From contig NZ_JOCQ01000083.1 in assembly GCF_000720725.1 (NCBI RefSeq), positions 1 to 37,507 of the forward strand: a DNA stretch of 37,507 nucleotides, written 5' to 3'. This document shows positions 1 through 7,640 of the stretch, in pieces. Origin of the DNA: Streptomyces rimosus subsp. rimosus (lineage in GTDB: Bacteria; Actinomycetota; Actinomycetes; Streptomycetales; Streptomycetaceae). The notes beneath the pieces are model-generated. The model searched no databases. It was given only the letters and a program-made list of their open reading frames with translations, and was not told where the DNA came from. The position numbers and the translations under genes are program-made. Positions within the stretch are counted from its first letter, which is position 1, and every line of letters begins with the position of its first letter.

Positions 1-189
1 TCCCCCGGCAGCCACCCCCCGGGCCGCGCCGGTGCCGCCCGGGCCGCCCCGGCCCGCTCCCGCGCCCGGCGCCAGGCAGAATGGCCGGGCGCGGCGCGGC
101 GCGGGGTCCGGACGGCGGCCCGTGCTCCGCCGTGCGCGACACAGGATGCCGACGGGGGCCGGGAGAGCCCGGGAAGAAGAGGTGCGCGC

Positions 190-696
190 GTGACCGAGGA
201 CATCGTCGCGGGGGTGCTGCGCCAGTGGCAGCAGGTCCATCCGGGGCTGGACACCGGGCCGATGGCGGTGATCGGGCGGCTCAACCGCTGTTCCGCGCTG
301 CTGCAGCAGGCGGCCGACGCGCCGCTGCGGCGGGAGGGCCTGACCCGCCCGGAGTTCGACATCCTCGGGACGCTGCGGCGGATGGACCGCGAGCTGACGC
401 CGGGACGGATCGCGCGCGAGACCTTCGCGTCGGGGGCCGCGGTCACCAAGCGGGTACGGCAGTTGGAGTCGCGCGGGCTGCTCGCGCGGCGCCCCGACGA
501 GCGGGACCGGCGCGTCTCGCACCTCTCGCTCACCGAAGCGGGCCGCGCGGTCATCGACCGCCTGCTGCCCGAGCAACTGCGCTACGAGGCCGGTCTGCTG
601 GAGGGCATCGACGCCCGGCGGCAGGCCGAACTGTCGCAGGGGCTGAGCGAGTTGCTGGTGCTCCTGGAGGGGCGGCTCGGCAGCCTGCTGGACTGA
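190..696 (+). CDS. MarR-family transcriptional regulator
   Basis: A 168-residue winged-helix repressor of the MarR type. The DNA-binding core lies at about residues 50-120: a segment beginning LTRPEFDILGTLRR, the recognition helix region around SGAAVTKRVRQLESRG, and the wing with the family signature DERDRRVSHLSLTEAG. The flanking N- and C-terminal helices would form the dimer interface. The GTG start at 190 is preceded by a purine-rich AAGAAGAGG about 8 bases upstream. MarR proteins usually sense small aromatic or phenolic ligands or oxidants and repress neighbouring genes, but the ligand cannot be told here. The next gene in the same direction, a methyltransferase, starts 250 bp downstream after a GC-rich hairpin, so co-transcription is uncertain. 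Confidence 0.93.
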   Translation: MTEDIVAGVLRQWQQVHPGLDTGPMAVIGRLNRCSALLQQAADAPLRREGLTRPEFDILGTLRRMDRELTPGRIARETFASGAAVTKRVRQLESRGLLARRPDERDRRVSHLSLTEAGRAVIDRLLPEQLRYEAGLLEGIDARRQAELSQGLSELLVLLEGRLGSLLD

Positions 697-698
697 CA

Positions 699-717
699 CG
701 GCCGCCCCCGGGGGCCG
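699..717 (+). terminator. Possible weak terminator hairpin after the MarR gene
   Basis: CGGCC at 699-703 pairs with GGCCG at 713-717, with two more inner C-G pairs around a CCC loop. It begins two bases after the MarR stop codon. There is no T-tract, which is usual for Streptomyces terminators, and the stem is short, so this is only a candidate. Confidence 0.3.
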
Positions 718-946
718 CAGCCGGGGCCGGTCGGCTCGCCGACGTACGCCGGACGGGCGACGCCGTGTTCCCGGGGCCCGGGTGCGGGGAGGCATAAGGA
801 GCGGCGGGCGGTCCGCCGGGGTGGCGCGGCGGCCGTTCGCCCGGCGCCTCCCGGGCAACGCCCGCGGGCTGCGCAATGATGCGTTCCGTGGAACGTCCGC
901 CCACCGCCCGCCCCGTCGCCCGGCGACCCGCTTCCTGAGGGAGCGT

Positions 947-1699
947 ATGACTTCCCAATTCGACGGTATGGCCGCTCTGCACGAGCGCAGCATCGACGAG
1001 CTGCCCTTCAGACGGCACATCGAGATGCCCTCCGTCCTCGCCGCGGCGGGCGGCGTCGAGGGCCGCCGGGTCCTGGACCTCGGCTGCGGTTCCGGGCTCT
1101 ACGCCCGCTTCTTCGCCCGCAACGGCGCGGGCGGTGTGCTCGGCGTCGACCGCTCCCCCGGGATGATCGCGCACGCCCGGCACCGCGAGGAGGTGGAGCC
1201 CCTGGGCGTGCGCTACCTGGTCCACGACGAAGCGACGGCACAATCCCTCACCGGGGCGTTCGACCTGGCCGTATCCGTCTATGCGCTGTCGTACGCGGCC
1301 ACCCCGGCGGCGCTCACCCGGCTGTGCGCCGCCGCCCGCGCCACCCTCGCCCCGGGCGGCCGCTTCGTGGCCGCCACGCTCAACCCGGATCTCGCGACGG
1401 TCCCCCACTACTACCGGCCCTACGGCTTCGACCTCACCGTCGCCGACCCGCACCTGCGTGACGGCGACCCGGTCGGCCTGCACGGCCGGGCCGACGAGGA
1501 GAGCTTCCAGGTGACCGCCTACTACTGGTCCCGCGAGGCGCACGAACGGGCGCTGGCGGAGGCCGGGTTCACCGACATCGCCTGGCAGCCCCCGCGCACC
1601 GCCGCCGACGGCAGCGCGTCCCTGTTCGCGCGCTACCTGGCGGCGCCGCACGTCCTGGCCGTGTCGGCGCGAGTGGCCGGGGGCACCGCCCAGCGGTAG
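947..1699 (+). CDS. SAM-dependent class I methyltransferase
   Basis: A 250-residue Rossmann-fold methyltransferase of the UbiE/Methyltransf_11/25 type. Motif I, VLDLGCGSG, sits at residues 42-50. The acidic ribose-binding loop follows (GVLGVDRSPGMIAHAR), and the post-motif segment LAPGGRFVAATLNP is near residue 135. The ATG at 947 is chosen because GAGGGAG lies 5 bases upstream; an in-frame extension to 782 has no ribosome site and reads as low-complexity sequence. The C-terminal half (YYWSREAHERALAEAGF) is typical of stand-alone small-molecule methyltransferases. The substrate cannot be inferred. It converges on the next gene with only 7 bp between stop codons. Confidence 0.9.
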   Translation: MTSQFDGMAALHERSIDELPFRRHIEMPSVLAAAGGVEGRRVLDLGCGSGLYARFFARNGAGGVLGVDRSPGMIAHARHREEVEPLGVRYLVHDEATAQSLTGAFDLAVSVYALSYAATPAALTRLCAAARATLAPGGRFVAATLNPDLATVPHYYRPYGFDLTVADPHLRDGDPVGLHGRADEESFQVTAYYWSREAHERALAEAGFTDIAWQPPRTAADGSASLFARYLAAPHVLAVSARVAGGTAQR

Positions 1700-1706
1700 C
1701 TCGGGA

Positions 1707-2876
1707 TTACGGTTCCAGCCGGGCGATCCGCCCGTCCTCCCCCGCCGCCCAGCACCCGGAGTCCGGCGCGCAGTCGACGGTGTCGTACGAGCCGTCGTCG
1801 ATGGCGTACCAGCGGCGGCCACCGTCGAACGTGACGTCGCTGCCCGTCGGCCCGACGGCGAGGGCGGCCCGCGTGGAGCGGGGGAACCAGGCCACGCCGG
1901 ACCGGTAGCGCTTCGGGGGCCGGACGGACGCCTTCCAGGACGCGCCGCCGTCCGCGCTCACCGCGGCGGCGCGGGGCGAGGGCTTGCCGGTCCGGTAGTC
2001 GCCGCCGACGGCGAGGCCGTGCGTACGGTCGCGGAAGGCCAGCCCGAAGACGCCGCGCGCCGGGTCGCCCGCCGGTACCGGTGTCTCGGACACGGTCCAG
2101 CTGCGCCCGCGGTCCGGCGAGTACAGCACCCGGCTGCGGGCCGCGCCGCCGGTGGCGAACCACGCGTCGTGGTCGCCGGAGCTGACCAGGCACTGGCCGC
2201 TGGCCGCGAACGACGCCTCGCCCGGCTGGGCCGGGGGCATGCCGCGGGTGGGCAGCACCCGCCAGTTCCGGCCGCCGTCGGCGGTGGACAGGATGCGGTA
2301 CGCCCCGTCGACGGGGTCGGCGAGCGCGATGCCGTGGCTGCTGTCGAAGAACGTCATGCAGTCGTAGAAGGCCCGCGGATCGGTGTTGCGGAAGCTCTCG
2401 GTCCAGGTGGCGCCGCCGTCGTCGGTACGGAAGACCCGGGACGCCTCGCCCTCGCCGGCCGCCAGGACCACGGCGTGCTGCGCGTCGAACGCCTCGATGT
2501 CGCGGAACTCCAGCTTCTGCGCCCCGCGCGGGGAGACGTCGCGCCAGTGGTCGCCGCCGTCGCGGGTGCGCAGCACGGTGCCGCCGGTACCGGCGACCCA
2601 GGCGGTGTCGCGGCTGACGGCGGCCAGGCCCCGGAACCGGGCGTCGCTGTCGCTGTCCTTCAGGTCCCAGCCGCCGCGCAGCAGGGCGATGGCGGCCGGT
2701 CGCGCGGCGGCCTGCGCGGCGGCTGCCGCCTTCGCCGCGGAGCGCTGCGGCTGTGCGGCTACGGGAGCGGTGCTCGCGGCACCGAGCGCCACGGCGCAGG
2801 CCACCGCCCACAGCATGCGCTTGCGTCTCGCCCGTCCCGGCTGTCCTGGCTGTCCCGACTTCCCCTTGACCCTCAT
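1707..2876 (-). CDS. Secreted BNR/Ycf48-like beta-propeller protein
   Basis: About 389 residues with a Sec-type signal peptide: a basic n-region (RARRKR), a hydrophobic stretch MLWAVACAVALGAAS, and an Ala-X-Ala site near residues 40-43. The mature part carries regularly spaced BNR/sialidase-type Asp-box repeats (TRDGGDHW, TDDGGATW, TADGGRNW, SPDRGRSW, SADGGASW), as in Ycf48/photosystem-assembly-like propellers and proteins often labelled oxidoreductase in streptomycetes. No catalytic residues are evident; a role in extracellular protein or polymer binding is inference. The ATG at 2876 is preferred over an upstream TTG (2927) because it places the signal peptide correctly, but neither has a clear Shine-Dalgarno sequence. 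It is divergent from the GNAT gene. Confidence 0.85.
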   Translation of the reverse strand: MRVKGKSGQPGQPGRARRKRMLWAVACAVALGAASTAPVAAQPQRSAAKAAAAAQAAARPAAIALLRGGWDLKDSDSDARFRGLAAVSRDTAWVAGTGGTVLRTRDGGDHWRDVSPRGAQKLEFRDIEAFDAQHAVVLAAGEGEASRVFRTDDGGATWTESFRNTDPRAFYDCMTFFDSSHGIALADPVDGAYRILSTADGGRNWRVLPTRGMPPAQPGEASFAASGQCLVSSGDHDAWFATGGAARSRVLYSPDRGRSWTVSETPVPAGDPARGVFGLAFRDRTHGLAVGGDYRTGKPSPRAAAVSADGGASWKASVRPPKRYRSGVAWFPRSTRAALAVGPTGSDVTFDGGRRWYAIDDGSYDTVDCAPDSGCWAAGEDGRIARLEP

Positions 2877-3049
2877 GAGGCTGGAAGCTAACCCAGCCCG
2901 GGCGCCCCGTCCAGGGACACCAGGCAACGGCTGCCCGAACTCTCGCCTCGCGCGCTCCGCCCGGCCCTCCTACTGTGCTGCACAGGGGGTGCGGAACGCC
3001 CCCGGGCGACGTACGAGGAGGTCGCGATGGACCGGCAGGAAGTGCGCCC

Positions 3050-3364
3050 GTGAACGCGCCGGCCCCGGTGGCGGTGACCGACGACCGCGCCGCCCACCGC
3101 TTCGAGGCCCGGCTCGGCGGCGAACTGGCGGGGGTGGCCGCCTACCTGCGCGCCGAGGGGCTGCTCGCCCTCGTCCACACCGACGTGGACCCGGTGTACG
3201 AGGGCAACGGCGTCGGGTCGGCGCTGACCCGCCACGCGCTGGACACCGCGCGGGCGGAGGGGCTGCGGGTGCTGGCCGTGTGCCCGTTCGTCGCGGGCTG
3301 GATGGAACGGCATCCCGAGTACCGGGACCTGGCGTACGAGAACCGCAGCAGGGTCACGGACTGA
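3050..3364 (+). CDS. Small GNAT-family N-acetyltransferase (COG2388 type)
   Basis: A 104-residue minimal GNAT fold. The acetyl-CoA binding segment runs from VDPVYEGNGVGSAL through TRHALDTARAEGLRV, followed by the subfamily hallmark CPFVAGWMERHPEY near the C terminus. This short class (YidJ/COG2388-like) lacks the N-terminal extension of classical GNATs; the acceptor substrate is unknown. The GTG at 3050 is chosen because AGGA lies about 9 bases upstream. An in-frame start at 2975 would add an unrelated basic leader with no ribosome site. It ends 38 bp from the convergent sigma-factor gene. Confidence 0.88.
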   Translation: MNAPAPVAVTDDRAAHRFEARLGGELAGVAAYLRAEGLLALVHTDVDPVYEGNGVGSALTRHALDTARAEGLRVLAVCPFVAGWMERHPEYRDLAYENRSRVTD

Positions 3365-3365
3365 G

Positions 3366-3399
3366 CCCGGCGGCCGGACGCCGACGCGGTCGGGCCGGG
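3366..3399. terminator. Bidirectional hairpin between convergent GNAT and sigma genes
   Basis: Outer arms CCCGGC (3366-3371) and GCCGGG (3394-3399) enclose a second perfect stem, CCGAC (3381-3385) and GTCGG (3389-3393), around a three-base loop. It fills most of the 38-bp convergent gap, as expected for a shared terminator. No T-tract is present. Confidence 0.5.
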
Positions 3400-3402
3400 T
3401 GG

Positions 3403-4887
3403 TCAGGCGCTGCGGCAGACCCAGACCGGAATCAGGCCCCACCAGGCCCAGTGACAACGTCCGGAGGGGGACGGGCTGCGGGTGGGAGTGGGGGTCGGGG
3501 CAGGCGTCGGCCGGGTCGTGGGCCGGGTGGTGGGCCGGGTGGGCTCGCTCGTCGGTGCGGACGGCGTCGGCCGTGGGCCCGGCCCGGCGCTCGTGCCCGT
3601 ACCGGTGGGGCCCGGGGCCGGTCCAGGCCGCCCGGTCGCGGTCGGTACGGGATCTTCCGGGGCGGCCGACGGCGCCGTCGGCGCACTCGCCGTAGCGCGC
3701 TCGGCCGGCGTGACAGGCGCGGCAGGCGCGCGGCCGGCACCCGTGGGCGGCGCGTGGCCGGAAACGGTGGGTACGGAAGTCGCCGACCGGTCCGCCGTCG
3801 CCTCGGGTGTGGTCCGGCCGGGCGCGTCGTCCGGCCGCGCCGCGCCGCCTGCGCCGGGTACCGACGTCGCCGCTGCCGCCCGCTCGGCCGGTGTCCCCGC
3901 GTCGCCGCTGGTCAGCACGGCGCTCGCGGCCACCGCCACCCCGGCGATCACCGCCACGCCGAGCCCCGCCACGGTGGCGCCGACCGGCCCGGCCTGACCG
4001 ATCTGGCCGCGCAGCAGATGGCGTACGGAAGTACGTACGGCAGTGAGCGCACCGCTGCCCGCCCCGTGCCCGCCACCGGCCGCGGCGGCCCAGGCCCCTG
4101 CCCCTGCTCCCGCCAGCGGCAGCAGGAACTTCGCCGAACCGCCCGCCAGCAGCACCAGCAGCGCGGGTCCGGTGAGCGCGGGCAGCCGGTCGTTGGCCCG
4201 GGTCAGCAATGCCCGCCGGGCCCGGCAGTCGGCGCAGTCGGCGAGGTGGCCGTCGACCGTGTCGGTCTGTTTGGCGGTGGTCCCGTCCCGTACGTACGCG
4301 GGCAGCCGCTCCCAGTACCGTTCGCACGCCGGGTCGTCCGGTGTGCCGGGCACCGTGCCGAGGAACGCCTGCCGCAGTCCCTCCCGGGCCCGGTGCAGCA
4401 GTACGGCGGTCGCGCCCTTGCCCGCCCCGATCGCCTCGCCGACCGCCTCCAGCGGCCGGTCCTCGGCCTCCGCCAGCCACAGCGCCGTCACCCAGCGCCG
4501 CGGCAGCCGCTCCATGACGCGGGCGAGGAGATCGACGTAGGCGATGCGCTGTGCCGGGTCGGCGGACTCGGCCGCCGGCCCGGTCACCGGCCACGCCTGC
4601 CCGCCGTCCCCGGGGTCCTGCGGTATCTCGCGGGCGGCCGCCGCGCCGGCGGTCGTGGCGAGGTGCCGGATGGTGGTGCGCAGGTAGGCGGGCACGTTGT
4701 CGATGGGGTGTCCGGCGCGGATGCGGCGCCAGACCCGGAAGTGCGCCTCGGCGACCAGGTCCTCCGCGAGCCAGGCGCTCGTCGTCAGCGACCGCGCGTA
4801 CCGGACCAGGCGCGGGTGCTCGCGTTCGTAGAGCCGGGCGTAGTCGTCCGCCGCCGACGCTTCGGACACCGCGGATGCATCGGACAT
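3403..4887 (-). CDS. ECF-type sigma factor fused to a zinc-finger anti-sigma-like domain and membrane segments
   Basis: A 494-residue protein. Sigma region 2 is at about residues 15-57 (YARLYEREHPRLVRYARSL through AEDLVAEAHFRVWRRI) and region 4 at about 125-176 (LPRRWVTALWLAEAEDRPL, then the helix-turn-helix around GEAIGAGKGATAVLLHRAREGL). It continues into a zinc-binding anti-sigma-like segment with C188, H214, C218 and C221 (H-x3-C-x2-C). Hydrophobic segments follow at about 238-270 and 302-326, then a 150-residue Pro/Thr/Ala-rich tail and a Trp/Cys-rich end (GRCHWAWWGLIPVWVC). Some actinobacterial ECF groups are known to carry regulatory C-terminal extensions of this kind. I infer a membrane-tethered sigma factor whose release is regulated. 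A SALP gene lies divergently upstream. Confidence 0.85.
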   Translation of the reverse strand: MSDASAVSEASAADDYARLYEREHPRLVRYARSLTTSAWLAEDLVAEAHFRVWRRIRAGHPIDNVPAYLRTTIRHLATTAGAAAAREIPQDPGDGGQAWPVTGPAAESADPAQRIAYVDLLARVMERLPRRWVTALWLAEAEDRPLEAVGEAIGAGKGATAVLLHRAREGLRQAFLGTVPGTPDDPACERYWERLPAYVRDGTTAKQTDTVDGHLADCADCRARRALLTRANDRLPALTGPALLVLLAGGSAKFLLPLAGAGAGAWAAAAGGGHGAGSGALTAVRTSVRHLLRGQIGQAGPVGATVAGLGVAVIAGVAVAASAVLTSGDAGTPAERAAAATSVPGAGGAARPDDAPGRTTPEATADRSATSVPTVSGHAPPTGAGRAPAAPVTPAERATASAPTAPSAAPEDPVPTATGRPGPAPGPTGTGTSAGPGPRPTPSAPTSEPTRPTTRPTTRPTPAPTPTPTRSPSPSGRCHWAWWGLIPVWVCRSA

Positions 4888-5119
4888 GTACCAACAACCC
4901 CTGACGTGTCACCACCGGCCCGCTCCACAAGGGCGGACGGATACGCTCCGGTTCCGGCAGCCTCGCATGGGTTTTGTCAGCGTGCGGGCCGAATATCCAT
5001 TCCGCCAGGGGTTCGTGACGGACCTCACGCGGCCGTCCGGTGCACCCGGCGTCGTCTCCGGCGCGTCCTACCGGTCACAGAGGCAAGGACCTGTCCGCAC
5101 CAGCATCGAGGAGCCGGCG

Positions 5120-5533
5120 ATGCCCCACGTCATCGATCAAGCCGTCCACGCCCGTCTCATCGCGACCGCGCCCCGGTCGCGCCGGGTTCCCGCCCGGCTG
5201 CGCTACGACAGCGGCGACCCGTTCGCCGTGCGGGTCGTCTTCCCGCCGGTGGCGTCGCTGGACGGGAGCGAGGTGGTGTGGACGTTCGCCCGCGACCTGC
5301 TGGCAGCGGGCCTGCGGGAGCCGTCCGGCCGGGGCGACGTGCACATCTGGCCGTGCGGCCCGGAGTACACGATGCTGGAGTTCCACACCGCCGACGGCCT
5401 GGCCATGGTCCAGTTCCAGGACCGCGACCTGCGCGGATTCCTGATGCGGTCGTACGGCGTCGTCCCCCTCGGCAATGAGGCCCGGTACCTGGACGTCGAG
5501 GGCGATCTCGCGGCCCTGCTCCGCGAGGCGTAG
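5120..5533 (+). CDS. SsgA-like protein (SALP), sporulation and cell division
   Basis: A 137-residue SsgA/SsgB-family protein. Family features visible are VPARLRYDSGDPFAVRVVF, VVWTFARDLLAAGL, GRGDVHIWP, and a late VPLGNEARYLDVEGDLAALL. SALPs act in septum-site selection and peptidoglycan maintenance during sporulation of streptomycetes. The start at 5120 is set by GAGGAG six bases upstream and by the conserved N terminus. Its first residues (MPHVIDQAVHARLIATAP) nearly match those of the second SALP at 14168, so the two are close paralogues; by sequence type they are closer to the SsgD-like members than to SsgA or SsgB (from memory). It is divergent from the sigma gene (232 bp between starts). 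Which SALP this is cannot be fixed without a tree. Confidence 0.93.
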   Translation: MPHVIDQAVHARLIATAPRSRRVPARLRYDSGDPFAVRVVFPPVASLDGSEVVWTFARDLLAAGLREPSGRGDVHIWPCGPEYTMLEFHTADGLAMVQFQDRDLRGFLMRSYGVVPLGNEARYLDVEGDLAALLREA

Positions 5534-5576
5534 CCCCGCCTCCGGGCGCGGCGGTCCTGCCTCCCCCGCCTCCCCC

Positions 5577-6461
5577 TCAGCCGCGCCCGAAGAGGCTGTT
5601 CAGCTCCCCGTAGTCGAGTCCGCCGGCCAGCGTTTCGTACGTGCCGGCGGTCAGGATCTCCCGGGCGGCCCGGCGCACCAGGGCGTGCGCGGCCTGGGCA
5701 ATGCCCGAGCCGACGCTGACCCGGGCGGCGCCCAGCGCGCCCAGTTCGGCGACGGACAGCGCGCCGGGACCCGCCATCACATTCAGCGGGGCCGGAACGC
5801 CCTCGGCCAGCGCCCGTACGGTGTCGGGGTGCACGGCTCCCGGAACGAAGATCCCGTCGGCCCCTGCCTCCACATAGACGGCCGCCCGCTCCAGCGTCTC
5901 CTTCAGCCGCGCCGCCTCGTCCGGGCCGGCCGCCGTCAGGTACGTGTCGATCCGGGCGTTGAGGAACAGCGGCACGCCCGCCGCGTCGGCCGCCCGGCGT
6001 GCGGCGGCGAGCCGCGCCGCCTGCTCGGCAGCGGGCCGCAGCGGCGTCGCCCCGCCGTGTGCGGCGTCCTCGATGTTGACGCCGACGGCACCCGCCGCGA
6101 GCACCCCGCGGACCGTCTCGGCGACCTCCTCGGGCCCGCCCCCGTAGCCGCTCTCGATGTCCGCGGTGACGGGGACCGTGACGGCGGCGGCGATCCGCGC
6201 GATCAGCTCCAGCGCCCGGCCGCGGCCGAGTCGGTCGCCGTCCGGGGCGCCCAGGCCCCAGGCGGCGCCCGCGCTGGTGGTGGCGACGGCCGGGGCGCCC
6301 GCGTCCTCGATGACGCGGGCGCTCGCGGCGTCCCAGGCGTTGGGGAGCACCAGCGGCGCGCCGTGCTGCCGGGCGCCGTCGTGCAGGGCGCGGAAGGCGC
6401 GGGCCTTGTCCGGGAGGGCGGGGGCCGTGGTGGGATCGTGCGGAGGTGTCGTGTGCGTCAT
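5577..6461 (-). CDS. Isocitrate lyase/PEP mutase-family protein
   Basis: A 294-residue TIM-barrel enzyme of the phosphoenolpyruvate mutase/isocitrate lyase superfamily. Seen are the N-terminal LPNAWDAASARVIEDAG, the metal-binding DIESGYGGG (D101), the strand GAVGVNIEDA, the segment LFLNARIDTYL and the late ADGIFVPG. The classical isocitrate-lyase KKCGH motif is absent. It therefore belongs to the smaller methylisocitrate-lyase/oxaloacetate-hydrolase/PEP-mutase-like group; the actual C-C or P-C substrate is not predictable. The ATG at 6461 begins a short Thr/Pro-rich leader. The longer in-frame extension to 6623 would cover the promoter of the divergent aldo/keto reductase and is rejected. Confidence 0.88.
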   Translation of the reverse strand: MTHTTPPHDPTTAPALPDKARAFRALHDGARQHGAPLVLPNAWDAASARVIEDAGAPAVATTSAGAAWGLGAPDGDRLGRGRALELIARIAAAVTVPVTADIESGYGGGPEEVAETVRGVLAAGAVGVNIEDAAHGGATPLRPAAEQAARLAAARRAADAAGVPLFLNARIDTYLTAAGPDEAARLKETLERAAVYVEAGADGIFVPGAVHPDTVRALAEGVPAPLNVMAGPGALSVAELGALGAARVSVGSGIAQAAHALVRRAAREILTAGTYETLAGGLDYGELNSLFGRG

Positions 6462-6568
6462 GCCGTCAGTCCAGCAGCAGTCGGGGCGCGGCACCGGCGA
6501 GTTTCCGACATGTACGTGCCGGACGCCCGAACCGGTTGCCGGTCCTTCGCGTTCGCTCCGCCCGCCGC

Positions 6569-6599
6569 TTGACTTCGAGTGCTCTCCAACGTGAAGAGT
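6569..6599 (+). promoter_or_regulatory. MerR-type promoter/operator for the aldo/keto reductase gene
   Basis: A -35 box TTGACT (6569-6574) and a -10-like AAGAGT (6594-6599) are separated by 19 bp, the overlong spacer characteristic of MerR-activated promoters. A dyad TTCGAG-N4-CTCCAA (6574-6589, five of six positions complementary) fills the spacer. The predicted transcript would start near 6606, about 38 bp before the reductase ATG. No MerR gene is present in the window. Confidence 0.7.
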
Positions 6600-6643
6600 G
6601 AGTCCCGTTCCCCAGCACGGCACTCTTCTCCAGGAGCATCACC

Positions 6644-7612
6644 ATGCGCACCACCACGCTCGGCAGCACCGGTCCCGAGGTCGGCGTCATCGGACTCGGC
6701 TGCATGGGCATGACCCACGCCTACGACCCCAACGGCCGGGACGACGCCACCTCGGTCGAGGTGATCCGGCAGGCGATCGACCTCGGTGTGACGCTGATCG
6801 ACACGGCCGACGTCTACGGCCCGTACACCAACGAGGAGCTGGTGGGCCGGGCACTGGCGGGCGGGCACCGGGAGCGGGTGGTGCTGGCGACGAAGGTGGG
6901 GCTGGAGACCGGGGAGATCACGCCGGAGAACACCAGCGGGCTGGTGCGCAACGGCCGGCCCGAGCACATCCGGCGCTCCATCGACGCGAGCCTGCGCCGC
7001 CTGGGCACCGACCATGTGGACCTCTACCAGCTGCACCGGGTGGACCCGGACGTGCCGGTCGAGGAGAGCTGGGGCGCGCTCGCCGAGGCCGTCCAGGCGG
7101 GCAAGGCCCGGCACATCGGCCTGTCGGAGCCGACCGTCGAGGAGATACGGCGGGCCCAGGCGGTGCACCCGGTCGCCTCCGTGCAGTCCGAACTGTCGCT
7201 GTGGACCCGGGACGTGCTCGACGAGGTGCTGCCGTACTGCGAGGAGCAGGGCATCGCCTTCCTGCCGTTCTCGCCGCTCGGCCGCGGCTTCCTGACCGGC
7301 AGCATCACCTCGTTCGACGAGCTGGCGGAGGACGACTTCCGGCGCCGGCTGCCGCGTTTCCAGCAGGACGCGCTGAAGGCCAACCTGGAGCTGGTGGCCA
7401 AGGTCCGCGCCATCGCCGGGCAGTACGGCGCCACCCCCGCGCAGGTGGCCCTGGCCTGGGTGCTCGCCCAGGGCCGGTTCGTCGTGCCGATCCCCGGCAC
7501 CAAGACGCCCAAGTACCTGGTGGACAACGCGGGCGCGGCGGACCTGACCCTGCCGCCCGAGGCGCTGGCCGGTCTCGACGCCCTGCCGTCGGCCGCGGGC
7601 ACCCGCTACTGA
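6644..7612 (+). CDS. Aldo/keto reductase
   Basis: A 322-residue NADPH-dependent TIM-barrel oxidoreductase of the AKR superfamily, nearest to the AKR11/13 (YhdN/IolS-like) class. The catalytic tetrad is intact: D53 and Y58 (LIDTADVYGP), K84 (LATKVG) and H131 (DLYQLHRVD). The cofactor-binding C-terminal segment VPIPGTKTPKYLVDNAGA is present. Start ATG 6644 follows AGGAG with 8-base spacing. The MerR-type promoter just upstream suggests induction by an electrophile, drug or redox signal, which would suit a detoxifying carbonyl reductase; that is inference. The gene ends 28 bp from the convergent large repeat-protein gene. Confidence 0.95.
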   Translation: MRTTTLGSTGPEVGVIGLGCMGMTHAYDPNGRDDATSVEVIRQAIDLGVTLIDTADVYGPYTNEELVGRALAGGHRERVVLATKVGLETGEITPENTSGLVRNGRPEHIRRSIDASLRRLGTDHVDLYQLHRVDPDVPVEESWGALAEAVQAGKARHIGLSEPTVEEIRRAQAVHPVASVQSELSLWTRDVLDEVLPYCEEQGIAFLPFSPLGRGFLTGSITSFDELAEDDFRRRLPRFQQDALKANLELVAKVRAIAGQYGATPAQVALAWVLAQGRFVVPIPGTKTPKYLVDNAGAADLTLPPEALAGLDALPSAAGTRY

Positions 7613-7640
7613 GCCGCGCTGTCACCTGCCGGGGCCCGTG

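Noticed and set aside
106..113. GTCCGGAC palindrome ahead of the MarR gene
   Set aside because: Eight bases in a GC-rich leader are expected by chance; it is not placed relative to a recognisable promoter.
2383..5478. Long plus-strand open frame (about 1030 codons) across several genes
   Set aside because: It is antisense to the propeller and sigma genes, Arg/Gly/Pro-rich and without any family motif; it is a by-product of high GC content.
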